The translations under genes and the position numbers were made by a program. From Symbiodinium natans (lineage: Eukaryota > Sar > Dinophyceae > Suessiales > Symbiodiniaceae): 64,000 nt of DNA. The notes beneath the pieces are model-generated. The model had not been told where the DNA came from and did no database searches. It saw only the letters and a program-made list of their open reading frames with translations. Numbering within the stretch: position 1 is the first letter of the stretch; each line of letters opens with the position of its first letter. The DNA lies in NCBI GenBank assembly GCA_905221605.1, contig CAJNDS010002096.1:491001-555000 (forward strand). The letters are read 5' to 3'. Positions 50,601 through 61,728 of this stretch are shown here, piece by piece.

Positions 50601-52182
50601 CGCACGTATGCTTGCTTTCCCCACCTGCGTGCGTTCCTTCACTTGCCGTGCTGTCCTGAAGCTTTCGCTATGTGCTACACTGGCGCCCTTTATTGTCGTG
50701 CACCTCTGGGGGGGTCACGGTTATATGCGCTGGTAATCGTACCTGGTAGCCACACCTGCGACTTCATGGGCCCAACTGCTCCTGTTGTTCGTGTTTCGGG
50801 CTATCCAGGGGTTGACCTCGAGAACCGTATGGTATCAGGCGTGCTGCGCATATCGGCGCCGCCAGGCTTGAGGTACTTGTACAGGGTTCTTCTCCCAAAG
50901 GTGGTACTTTTCTTGTTGATTACAAATCACAGAGTGCGTTTCTCTGTGCTCCAGTTTTTGTGGCCACTGCCTTGGGAACATTAATGCGTTGGGATTGGCC
51001 TTATCCTGGAGGGCGTGGCGGTGGGGGGGGGGTTGGTGAACCCGCCGGGCCAGTGCAAATGGCACTTCGGTTGGCGAACTGTAAATCTCTGCCGATGCAA
51101 ATGTGGACCCTCAGGTCAGTTTTGGATTGATGTGCCAAAGCTTTGGCGGCTGCATGCTGCTCTATGCCTTTCTTTTGACCGTGTCTGGGCACAGCTTGGC
51201 TTAGCAGAAGTTTCATTGCTCTGCAAATCCTAGGACGAACAAAAGGATAATCTCTTTCCTCCACCATGGTGCTGCAAAGGTGTCCACATATATGGAGCAC
51301 GAGGTCGAGCCCTCGAAATTTGGGAAGCACTCCAGCAGCGGCAAGCATGTGTGGAAAGACCCTAGGCCTTCAAAGCTGCAGGTGCTGCATTCTACTGGTT
51401 CATGGTATTGAATCTCAGTAGACCTCCTGGGCTCCCTTCAAGTGGAGTTCCTTTGCAACCCTTTACCCGGTTACCCCAAATCTTTGGGACTGTGCACACA
51501 GCAGTTTATGCTGGGCTTGTGAATAAGGAGAGGGCCCTAAACCCTAAACTAGGACCCCAGAGTAGGCCCTTATTCCCTTGTTTAAGGCTTAGGTTCCCTT
51601 TTGAACCACAAAGGGTGCCCTTTCTTCAGCCTAAACCCCAAAATCGCCCTAAACCCTATACCCCAAACCCTCACCGAAAGCAGTACTTCGGGGTTATGCA
51701 GGAATCAAATAGAACAGAGTGAACCTTGGACTAGCGAGTCCCGAAGAAAAACCGCAAACCCGTAGCCTGAGGACTGGGGCGCCGCAACACGGTGCTTGCA
51801 ACACAGAGGGGACGTGAAGGATGGCATCGGCTGCATGGGCATTCCTATCCACTTGTCCCTGGGCTACTGTCAATTTGCCTCCTGATTACCTTTCTTTGCA
51901 CCCCAGAAAAGTTGGTGTCCTCACTCTTACATGGGGGGGTCGCCAATGGCCAAGATACCCAACAAACCGGACTTGGATCTGGGAAACCCGCCCCACATGT
52001 TGTCTCTTTCTATGCCAAAGCCTAAAGCATCAAGATTCCGCGGATTGTCCAGCTTGGGTCCAAAATGCTGCACGACACTTGTGGCCCTTAGGGTTTAGGG
52101 TTTAGGGCTTAAGAGATCGTCTTCCCCTTCAGAGTTGGTTGTTTCATGTTGTTTCGCTTGTTGTAAGGTTTTCCTGCCTCAG
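47667..52182. other. no gene assigned; simple repeats
   Basis: Holds poly-C runs (47723-47735, 48621-48636), a TA/TG microsatellite (48061-48114), and degenerate TTTAGGG or CCCTAAA patches near 48535, 50300-50325, 51536-51680 and 52089-52110. A + strand frame at 50568-50984 and a - strand frame at 48726-49004 look mildly protein-like but show no motif. Part may be intron of the gene whose last exon is at 52183. Confidence 0.3.
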
Positions 52183-52398
52183 TGCACTGATGCAGTCAAG
52201 CCTCAGGCTGTGCATCGGGGGTCCATAGACGGGGCCACGGCTTTTGCTCCAGCCAGACCCAGGTCACAAGCTTTCCGCTACCAAGCACCGGGCATGCCAT
52301 ACTCCGAGGGAGCCATCTATGGACGCTTTGACCACCCAACGAGGCAGGCGTTGAGGAAGCACTTTCCGATCCTAGGCATTCAGCGTCCACCGATGTAG
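52183..52398 (+). CDS. terminal exon of an unknown gene
   Basis: After the acceptor TTTTCCTGCCTCAG one frame codes 71 residues, including TDAVKPQAVHRGSIDGATAF, YQAPGMPYSEGAIYGRFDHP and TRQALRKHFPILGIQRPPM, and stops at TAG. The Pro/Arg/Tyr-rich text and a TAAATAAAG sequence 50 bp after the stop (52447-52455) support a 3' end. Family not recognised. Confidence 0.5.
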   Translation, partial: CTDAVKPQAVHRGSIDGATAFAPARPRSQAFRYQAPGMPYSEGAIYGRFDHPTRQALRKHFPILGIQRPPM

Positions 52399-52544
52399 CC
52401 TTCCCTGACGCATCTGCAGTTGACTCAGTTGACAGATTTGAAAGCGTAAATAAAGACCCTTACAGCTTGACAATGCTTGACAACAAGCGGTGCAAAGAAA
52501 CGTAGCCATCAGAAGTTTCAGCATGCCTCCAAGACCGTCGATAT

Positions 52545-52785
52545 GCATACATACATACATACATACATTCATACATACATTCATACATTCATACATTCCT
52601 ACATTCCTACATTCCTACACTCATACATTCATACATTCATACATTCATACATTCATACATTCATACTTTCATACTTTCATACATTCATACATTCATACAT
52701 TCATACATTCATACATTCATACATTCATACATTCATACATATCTGTATATATGTATATGTATATATATATATTTATTTATTTAGC
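52545..52785. repeat. ACATTCAT microsatellite grading into TA repeat
   Basis: (ATAC)n, then about 200 bp of ATACATTC units, then TATG/TA and TTTA repeats, closed by runs of T and G (52790-52809). Long + strand frames rich in Tyr/Ile/His/Thr here come from the repeat. Confidence 0.95.
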
Positions 52786-53103
52786 TATTTTTTTTTTGGG
52801 GGGGGGGGAGGCGGGCTTCTAGGGTCAGCAATGGTCAGCAGAAACCTTGAAGCCACACCCTAACCGTTAACCCCCCCCTTGAGGCCCTGGGCGACAGGAA
52901 AAAAGAAAAGGGAGCCTGCAGGTTTTGGGGCCCTCGAGGGCACAGAGCCGTTTTTTCAGGGGCCTACCAGAGGCCTACCAGCCTCGGCGAATGCCATGAA
53001 CCAAGCTGAGGTTTTCGGGCTGGATGCGTAGCTGGGAGACAGGTGTCGTACGTGCAGTTGCTCAGTTTCGATAATGATCAGAACATCCTGTTGATTCCTG
53101 CAG

Positions 53104-53211
53104 ATTGCGAGGCGGAAGCTGGAGCAGTGCCACCAGTCCTTGGAGATGACATCTCAGGCTTTGGCCTTCAGCACCTACGAGGCCTCAGAGCTGGGAAGAA
53201 AGGGAGAAGAG
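53104..53211 (+). CDS. candidate exon, coiled-coil-like
   Basis: After GATTCCTGCAG the frame reads IARRKLEQCHQSLEMTSQAL, then AFSTYEASELGRKGEE, a helix-forming charged stretch, before running into the 11-bp tandem repeat. It could be a downstream exon of a host gene interrupted by the retroelement region, or an isolated exon. The 3' border is not resolved. Confidence 0.35.
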
Positions 53212-53252
53212 ACTGGAACAGGACTGGAACAGGACTGGAACAGGACTGGAAG
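53211..53252. repeat. GGACTGGAACA tandem repeat
   Basis: Four copies of an 11-bp unit directly at the end of the exon candidate. Confidence 0.9.
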
Positions 53253-53493
53253 GAGAGGCGATGGAGTCACGCTAGTACCAAGTAGGGTTCAAGGTTTCAC
53301 GGTTTCAGGGCATTGGCAATGCAAGACCGATCCTGGCAGCTCTGCGAGCTGGGCGGGCTCTTTTTCTTGTTTCCTTCCGAGTTTGCTGTTTTGAATGTTT
53401 GGGACTCCGATTTCTTTGCGCGACTTTGCGCAAGCACTCTCCTTACGCGCCACAGCGGCCACAGCGTTAGAATGTTTTCCTTAGGACTCTGAT

Positions 53494-54364
<871 letters not shown>

Positions 54365-54672
54365 AGCCGCCACGGATCAGACGGCCGGGCACTTGCATCC
54401 TGGTAAACCGGGCTTTGGGCGCAACTGCTGTCCTAGAGGTTCAACCAGTCCTCAGGGAAACGTAACAGCTTGTGCCTTACTGTGAGCCATGGTGAGCCGC
54501 GTTATTTGTGCTGTCTGATCTGCCGGGTCCCAATTCCCGGGCCTCCTGAGCTCAGACATTGCAGTCAGCCATTCAGGAGGTAGGCGAGAGGTGTTTCCAC
54601 TGCTCCGCGAGGTGGAAGGAGTACTCACGAAAAGCTATCTCAGTATCGCTCGGCGTGGGGAAAAACTAGCGG

Positions 54673-57600
54673 ATGGCGGTACCTTCTGAGCACCCCAACA
54701 ATTTTCGGAGCATTCGTAAAGTTGCATTCAGGAGAGCTTGCACGTTAGTTTCACGCACCCAACAAAGCATTTCTTATAGGCGAGGCATCTTGACACCTGA
54801 ATATGTTGCACGGAGTGGATTGAATCCCCCTGCCCAACCTGCAGAAGGGGGCTCCACACAGCAGACGCCTGCACCTAAGCGCACAATGCCAAGATCCAGA
54901 GGGGGAGCAATGGCTAAGCCACTCCGAGTACTCACCTGGAACGCAGGGCACTTAGGACAACAGCAGTGGGCCGAACTTCGCACGTGGCTTCGCACGGCAG
55001 CAGACAAATATGATGTTATTGCCCTGCAGGAGACACACTGGCAGGAAACCACCGAATTTGAGGTGGAGGGCTGGCACTGTGTTAGCTCTGCCAGCAAAGG
55101 ACAGGCGAAGGCCACCCGGGCTAAGAAAAAGCCAAATCCGAGCACAGAAGGAACGGGACTGGCACTGCCAGACGCCCAATCTCATGCCCTGCATGATGAC
55201 AAGCGAGCAGATGGAGTGATGGTCCTGACTGCCCCGCACATTCCAAAAGACACGGTCAGATGGAAAGAGCATCAGAAGGGACGTGTCCTCGAGATAGTCT
55301 TCCAGTGGAAGGGAGCTCGAGCACACGTTGTGACAGTATACCAGCACGTATGGTCGACCTCAAAAACTGCACAGAAAAACAGAGAAGACAGATCCACCAC
55401 CCTCGCTGCTCTGTCCCGTGCCATCCGAGGTACACCGCAGAGAGACACCCTGATAGTGCTGGGCGACTTCAACTCGACCTTGCAGTCGAGCCCAGGAGCG
55501 GTTGGCTTGTGCACTCCAGGACCTCCTCCACATCGAAAGACCGAAGACGAATACTTTCAACGGCTGGTTCAGGGACATGGATTAGTTGCGCTGAACACCT
55601 GGTCTTCAGGGAAAGGATTTACTTTCCGCACAGCCACAACGCAATCTCAATTGGATTACATCCTAGTCCCGAAGACTATCTCCCGAAGTGATGCTAAGAA
55701 GAGCAAGCCAATCGACAATTTTCCGCTCGGGAAATGGAAGAAGGGTGGCCATCTCCCCGAGGAAGCACAAATACGCCCAATGAGGCACTGGCAGCTCCCC
55801 CCTCCCCCCCCTCCCCCCCCGCCCTATGACAAGCATGCTCTTGAACATGCAGTGCGTTACAATCATCCTAAGGCACAAGAAATGAAGGAGTGGGTCGCTG
55901 ACCAACTTCAGCAGCTGACTCCTCCGGACATGAATGAGGTCAATGACATCCTCATACGTGCTTCAGAGAGGTACTTTCCGCGTGCCCCTAAACCTTCAGC
56001 TCCCCCGCTGAACGCCATGCACAGGGCAACTCAAAGAATGTGGTCGCGTCTGTCTGCACTGGACGAAGACTTAAGAAGCCACTCCCTGACACAGGCAGAC
56101 CACGAGGTGTTGGTCAATGACCTGGCGACTTGGCATAAGCAAGCAGTATTATTGGCAAAGAAGCAACGAGTAGCTGACTTCACAAAGGAGGTGGATCACG
56201 CAGCCAATACGGGAGATTCCTACTTAAGCCACAAAACCCTGAAAACTCTTCGACCCTGGCAACCACAGCCGAAAACACAGTTGGTTAACCAGGACGGATA
56301 CTTGATGGCAGCCGAGGAGGAACTCCTGCTGATGACAGATCATGCTAAGGCAGTGTTCCAGAGGCATGACAGGTTAGATGTGCTGGTGAATACACTGCCA
56401 CACCTGCAAGCTCCAGCATTGGCCAAGCACATCTGTTCCATACGGCCGCACAAAGCAGTACCCGAAGGTTCAGCTTCGGCAGCAGCGTGGAAACTGTGCT
56501 CAGCCTCGACAGGAGACGTGCTCCAGCAATACTGCCAGGCACAGAGCCTCAAAGCTGAGCACTGCTCAGTGGATTCCTCAGTGACACTTTCAGCACCGCT
56601 GAAAGATACTGACCTCTGCTTTATTCCCAAGCCGAATAAGCCACCAAACAAGCCCACTAATCTCCGCCCACTAGGCATTATACGACCAGATGGCAAAGGA
56701 TTGGCAGGAGCATGCAGGGATCTGCTAGCTCCCTACACGTCTAGCTACCTAAAGCCAGTGCCTCAGTTTGCCTATCAGCCTAGGAGAGGGCTTTCGGATG
56801 CCCTGTCCAGAGTCTCGCAACACACGCGCGAAGTCAGGCATGCCTGCGCACAAGCCAGACTCAGCAGACACAGCCAGCATGCAGGCCATGCCAAGCCAGA
56901 ACTAGTAGGGGGCATTTGCTTTGCACTGGACCTTTCTCAAGCATTCGACATGGTGCGACGACAGGACCTCATGGACACCCTGCAGGAGGCCAATGTCCCA
57001 ATCGCGGTGCAGAACTTAGTAGCGTCTTTGCACACAGACAGTCGCTATAAAGTCAGATCTCAGCAACGGACAAGTGAAGTAGAATCGACTACAGGAATCA
57101 AACAAGGATGTAAGCTCGCCCCCACTCTCTTCTCGATGCTCACAGGCAAGCTCTTTAAGGAACTATCTACAGTTGTGGGCAAAGAAAGGATGCAGCAATC
57201 CCTCACAGGCTATGCAGATGACATGACGATCCACCACCCCATCAATAATTGGGAAGACCTGCTAAAGGCTCACCAAATGATAGCAGAGTTGCTCCGCATT
57301 GTTCGAAAGTACGGCTTTAAGGTGAACCCAGAGAAGTGCCACCTGATGGTAAAACTCATAGGTACTGCCTCCTCCAGAGCACACAAACTCTTCAGCCGAG
57401 TTCACAAAGATGCACGAGGCAACAAGCATCGGTTATGGAGAATAGGTAGCACGAAAGCCCAGGAGTCATTTCCACAATCTCACTCTTTTGAGTACCTAGG
57501 TGCGTACGTCTCTTACGGCAATCAGGAAAAACTGAGCCTCGCACATCGCCTGCAAGAAGGCAACGCCAAACTTCAACAAGTTCGCAGATATGTTCACAAC

Positions 57601-59726
57601 AGGAGACACTCGGGGCCAAAGAGCAGACTCAAGATTTGGTTCTCCACAGTCTGGGCCACTGTCTCAGCAGGCCTTGTAGACATAGGCCTTACGGCAGATA
57701 CTGCTAAACAGCTGCGAGGATGGTTTGCCAGAAAAATTAGGGCAGTCCTGAACAGACCGGTCCATCTCACAGGAACATCCACCGAGCGCCTATTCGAGGA
57801 GTTCTCGCTCAAAGACCCAGTGCAGATCCTGCGAGACAGACAAGCGAACCGAGTCACATCCCTACAAGGACGGATCTGGCAGGCAGGGCAACCCCAGTCT
57901 GCACTGCAGAAGGAAGCGACTGAGTCACTGACTCACAAAGACATGTCGTCCCCAGATTCAGACGTGTCGTTAACAGCCCAGGCACTCCAGTATGCTGAAA
58001 TGGTGCTGCATGAATATGATGCACTGCTGACTGCGTCGAAAGCAACGGCAGAAGAACCGACTCACAAATGCCGGTTATGCTCCTTCAGCTCTAACTCAGA
58101 GCAAGGCTTAAAGATCCACGAGGTCAAAAAGCACCGAGAGCAGCTGGACAGATATGTGCCCAAATCATTCCTGCCAGAACACTCAAAAAACGGCCTCCCA
58201 ACCTGTGCAGCGTGCTCAAAAGATTTTGCACTGTGGAAAGGCCTTAAAGATCATCTTCTATCAGGGGCCTGCCCCAATCCAGACGCCCTGCGAGACTTAG
58301 ACGCCCGAACCCTTGAACTCCAAACCCAACAAGGCGCAATAGAGGTGATGCATGCCTGGTCTAAGGCATACCTAGAGGGCACGAAAGACACACATACGGT
58401 CACTCAGCTCGCCAGGCAGCATGACTCCAGGCACTTCGTGCAACACTGTGTGCTCTGCGGTTTCTGGACTCCTGATCATACCAAGGTGAAGTCCACATTC
58501 ACCAGGAGCACCGCAAGGCTTGGGACGCCCTGCACACCGAAACGGCTGTGCAGTGCCGGAAACTCGGGACCGAAATCTTTAAGGGCAGCTCTTGCCCATA
58601 CTGCAGGAAGCCAGTCACTGACAGGCGCAAACACCCAGAACAATGCGGCGTGCTCTTTCAGATCATCATGGGCGATTCATTCCTCCATCAACACAGAACA
58701 ACGACAGGACCGATCCAAGCCTTCTTCACCAAAGCTGCATCACGCCCTAAACCGAAGCAGAAACAACACCAGCAGCAGTGCACAACCCCGTCTACACCTA
58801 AGAAGCCAACAGGGCAGCTCCAAACCCCTCTCTCCTTCTCATCTAACCGTTCTGACTCGTCACAACCAGTGAGCGGCTCTTCTTTCTCTCATGCCCACCC
58901 AATTCCCTCATCTTCCTCTCCCCTCCCCTCCTCTCCTCCTGCCGCTCTCTCAGTCCTTTCACGGCTCCAGCTGAAGAATACCTCTAACTACTGCTATGTT
59001 AACGCCACAATTTTATCGCTGCTGTCGACCTCTATTATTGATCCGAACCTGCGCTCCCTACAAGCTCTCCACACCCTGCTGATAGGCCCGGAAGGCACAG
59101 CAGGTCCTTCCGCCCTCAACGTAGTAAACTCATTCCAGCTCAGGAACTTGCTGCCACGATGGCGCTTCGATGGCACACAACAGGACTCAGCGGAGTTCCT
59201 ACAGTGCTTACTCACAGCAGCCTCGGACAGCCCTCTCACACGCAGATGGGCCACAGTCGACCCAGCATCGGGAAGGCTGGCTGATGAGGGAGGCCCCATC
59301 GTAATGCTGCTACAACATTCAACTAGCAGCACGCTGCAGTCCTTGATAGATGCCTGGTCAGTAACCCCTCCTGACTCCGCACTGATGGGGCAGCAGACGC
59401 ACGCCATCCTTGCAGTAGCCAGATTCACAGGGGCAGGTAAGAACCACCACCCAGTCACTGCTATTAATGGAGATCTCACAATCCCAGTGTTACAGGGCGG
59501 AGTTATTAGCAGAGAGCACGCTTTTGTTCAGTCTTGTATTTTCCACATAGGACCCTCCCCACACAGTGGCCACTACCGCACTATATGGAGGTCATCGCCC
59601 ACCTCGCCCTGGCAGTCGACCGATGACCAGCGCAGCTCTCAGCGAGCTACGGAATCAGACCAGCGGCAAGTAAGACACGGATCTTACCTCTTCTTTCTTA
59701 CCTTTCGAGCGGAAGTACCTGCATGA
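54673..59726 (+). CDS. endonuclease - reverse transcriptase - zinc finger - USP protease polyprotein (one frame change)
   Basis: Start ATG 54673. The AP-like endonuclease spans residues about 83-360: TWN (88-90), LQET with E120, GDFN (264-267) and SQLDYI (325-330). The usual SDH near its end reads GGHLP (358-362). A Pro run (375-384) follows. RT spans about 640-950: LRPLGI (664-669), FALDLSQAFD (750-759), GIKQGCKLAP (808-817), YADD (847-850), GFKVNPEKC (881-889) and FEYLGAYV (939-946). Zinc fingers: C1133/C1136/H1149/H1154, C1178/C1181/H1194/C1200, and C1259/C1262 whose His pair lies one frame back. The frame moves by -1 near 58485-58493 and stays open to TGA at 59726. There a C2HC finger (CPYC...HPEQC), a Ser/Pro-rich linker and a USP domain follow: NTSNYCYVNA with the nucleophile Cys at 58992, QQDSAEF at 59178-59198, and SGHY with the His at 59571. 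About 1,680 residues in total. Confidence 0.85.
58476..58510 (+). other. frame change inside the third zinc finger
   Basis: In the upstream frame CVLCGFWTPDHTKVK is read; one base back, VHIHQEHRKAWDAL is read. Joined with a -1 shift near 58490 they give C-x2-C-x12-H-x4-H, so the finger is whole only after the shift. The downstream frame is closed by TGA at 58473-58475, so the change must lie after it. It may be programmed, a mutation in this copy, or a sequencing indel; no classic X-XXY-YYZ slippery heptamer is seen. Confidence 0.7.
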
Positions 59727-59764
59727 GTAACGCTTTAGTGGCCGAATTGCGCCAACAGAAGTGA

Positions 59765-59832
59765 GGAGTCGTAAGAACTCCCCACCTCTCTTGAAGAGTC
59801 GTAAGCACTCTTTGCTAGAGCCGTAAGAGCTC
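59765..59832 (+). promoter_or_regulatory. three tandem hairpins with common CGTAAGM loop
   Basis: Hairpin 1: 59765-59781, stem GGAGT/ACTCC, loop CGTAAGA. Hairpin 2: 59794-59812, stem AAGAGT/ACTCTT, loop CGTAAGC, extendable by two wobble pairs. Hairpin 3: 59818-59832, stem GAGC/GCTC, loop CGTAAGA. The 7-nt loops are the same but for one base, while the stems differ on both sides so that pairing is kept. The array starts 38 nt after the polyprotein stop and ends 110 nt before the next ATG. The word CCGTAAGAGC of hairpin 3 recurs at 63663-63672, after the kinase ORF. Role unknown: RNA binding, reinitiation or packaging are all possible. Confidence 0.7.
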
Positions 59833-59942
59833 CAAACCACTGGAGCGATGCAGCAGCCTCGGCTTTGCACTGCAGCCAGAGCCTCTCAAACAACTAGAAC
59901 AACAGACTCAGCTAGAACACAGAGAGCCCGGAGAGCGTCGGC

Positions 59943-60587
59943 ATGCTTAGTCAAGACCGTCGGGATGAGCGTCAAGCTGAGAAGCGAGCACGGACATTTG
60001 GGGCGGAACAGCTACCTCGCACAGATGAAGGAGGAGAAATCCATCCACTTTCACCGACAGATCTCACCCGAGGCTTCCTGATTCATGAGGATCAGATAAG
60101 CAGACTGATGCACCAAAGCACGCTGGTGATCAAGATGACAGCCTCAGCACCACTAGCGTCTAAGCTACTCGAAGCAACAGCGCAGTGGAGGCGAGAGCAT
60201 ACCCGAGGCAGGCCACATCCTAAGGGGCCAATCTATGTGACAGTGGCCCACCAGCTACTGTCAGAACTGCAGGAGTCACAGATGCCAAACGGTGTCAACC
60301 AGAATGCCTGGTCAACATTTATGGACGTCCTCTCTGACCTGACCAAGAAGGCACTACCGAACCCCATTCTCGAACAAGAGCTGGTGCACTGTTCAGCTAG
60401 GCTGACAGCAAGAAAAACAGATGTTCTAATAGAATTTCAGCCCCACCTCATGGGCACGCTGCAGAAGCATGCCAGCATCTACGTGAGCGCCATGCAGCTT
60501 CAAGGCGGCGAACTCCTCGGCCGGCGACCGCCCGGAACTCTCTCGCGGAAGGCCAGAGGCTTGCCGATCACGTCTGAGCAAGGATGA
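59943..60587 (+). CDS. 214-aa ORF of the element, unknown function
   Basis: ATG-started ORF, N-terminus strongly charged (DRRDERQAEKRARTFGAEQL), then a region of mixed helices and strands (about residues 50-190: STLVIKMTASAPLASKLLEA, PIYVTVAHQLLSELQES, ARLTARKTDVLIEFQPHL) and a basic Arg/Gly tail (GRRPPGTLSRKARG). No family recognised. The acidic-basic balance and basic tail would fit a nucleic-acid-binding or structural protein, which is inference only. Its TGA overlaps the ATG of the next ORF. Confidence 0.6.
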   Translation: MLSQDRRDERQAEKRARTFGAEQLPRTDEGGEIHPLSPTDLTRGFLIHEDQISRLMHQSTLVIKMTASAPLASKLLEATAQWRREHTRGRPHPKGPIYVTVAHQLLSELQESQMPNGVNQNAWSTFMDVLSDLTKKALPNPILEQELVHCSARLTARKTDVLIEFQPHLMGTLQKHASIYVSAMQLQGGELLGRRPPGTLSRKARGLPITSEQG

Positions 60588-60907
60588 GCCACCCCGACAC
60601 AGAAGATCCAGCACCCTCTCAGTCTGACACTGTCAGAGCTACCATGGGACACTGTCCCAGCACGCTGCTTAAAGCACTGCTTGTTGCTCAGCTAAGGCTC
60701 CGGCAAGGCCGAAGCTTCTGGCACTGCCAGAGACTAGCAGCCATTTTTTCAGCCCTTCTTTCCACTTTTAATTCTTTCAACAGACCCAAAGCAATAGCGC
60801 GGACATCACAAAATCCCTTTGAGTGTGCACTATGGGCGTCTGTTTGTGATTCTGGCAAGCTGGCAATACAGAACCCGCTTCATGTGCAGCATGGTTATTG
60901 CAGTTAA
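60584..60907 (+). CDS. 107-aa ORF overlapping the stop of the previous ORF
   Basis: Begins at ATG 60584, sharing ATGA with the TGA at 60585-60587. The N-terminus is MSHPDTEDPAPSQSDTVRAT; then a hydrophobic-amphipathic stretch (STLLKALLVAQLRLRQGRSF). The later part overlaps the next ORF in another frame. No domain. The stop-start overlap is the main reason to take it as real; composition alone does not prove coding. Confidence 0.35.
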   Translation: MSHPDTEDPAPSQSDTVRATMGHCPSTLLKALLVAQLRLRQGRSFWHCQRLAAIFSALLSTFNSFNRPKAIARTSQNPFECALWASVCDSGKLAIQNPLHVQHGYCS

Positions 60908-61397
60908 GGGCCATGCCCCATTCCTTGAGTTCGCCACCGGAAGAGACAGTGTGGATGCAGCCACTTCTCTCCCAGTCCTCTCTCCTCTTCCTTCTTCTCT
61001 CCTGCTCTCCTGCTCCCCTTCGCTTGTTTGCACAGACTCCAGCTGCCCGAGCACAAGGCTCAAACTGCTGCTAGGCACAGCCCGGTATACCCTGCCAACG
61101 CTACAACGTGTCATGCCCTTCATTGTGGACGACAACCAATTCCCTCCGGAAAAGTACGAGTACTACTTGCGCCTCTTTCATCAGAACGTTGCAGCTCACA
61201 AACGAGAAGCTGAGCAAGCAGCTAAGCAAGCCACTTCCAGCCTGGAAAGCGTCGACGACAAGCAATCCAGCTCCACAAAGACCAAGTCGACATCGGACGC
61301 CACTGGCCCCCAGCTGACACGCCCGACACGGAAGCCGCCTTCTCCTCCGAAAGCGCGGTCCAAGCAGCAGCCGACAACGCACTGGCGACCGAAATAA
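60882..61397 (+). CDS. about 171-aa ORF with coiled-coil and basic tail, unknown
   Basis: First ATG in frame is at 60882, though the frame is open from further upstream. A Ser/Leu-rich N-terminal part (about 60 residues) is followed by LLLGTARYTLPTLQRVMPFI and VDDNQFPPEKYEYYLRLFHQ, a charged helix (NVAAHKREAEQAAKQATS), and a Lys/Ser/Pro/Arg-rich tail (RPTRKPPSPPKARSKQQP) ending at TAA. The layout of a helix plus basic disordered tail resembles retroelement RNA-binding ORF1-type proteins, but no motif proves it. Confidence 0.5.
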   Translation: MCSMVIAVKGHAPFLEFATGRDSVDAATSLPVLSPLPSSLLLSCSPSLVCTDSSCPSTRLKLLLGTARYTLPTLQRVMPFIVDDNQFPPEKYEYYLRLFHQNVAAHKREAEQAAKQATSSLESVDDKQSSSTKTKSTSDATGPQLTRPTRKPPSPPKARSKQQPTTHWRPK

Positions 61398-61728
61398 GCA
61401 ATTGACAAGTGAGAGTCGCGGCACTGCCGAGCTCGCTAACACACACTGTGTGAGGCACCGGAGCGTTCCTCTTTAATTTGGCTCACGCAGCAAGACCGAG
61501 GCAACTGATTTTCAAGCCTGGCACATTTCGAAGAAAACGAGTCAAAAAGAGAGCGAGAGAACACTGACCCATGATCTTAGTAAGACATTGCTGTCACTCA
61601 CCTCTGCCTCCTACCTTTCTTTCTCTCTCCTCTTTCTACTTCTCTCCTGCGATTACTGTGGCAGATCATGTTCAAAAGTTCGGTCACAGCGGCAGGCACA
61701 TTCCTCTTCAGCTCTTGTGCAGCCAGCA

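Noticed and set aside
52477-52863. Tyr/Ile/His/Thr-rich ORFs
   Set aside because: Translation of the ATACATTC microsatellite.
58491-58872. C-terminal 127 codons of the long polymerase frame
   Set aside because: After the frame change the text loses zinc-finger and protein-like character, whereas the -1 frame continues the finger and enters the USP domain.
61588-61728. N-terminal hydrophobic leader on the kinase protein
   Set aside because: That part of the frame has no ATG; the first Met is at 61729, so the Leu-rich stretch is probably untranslated.
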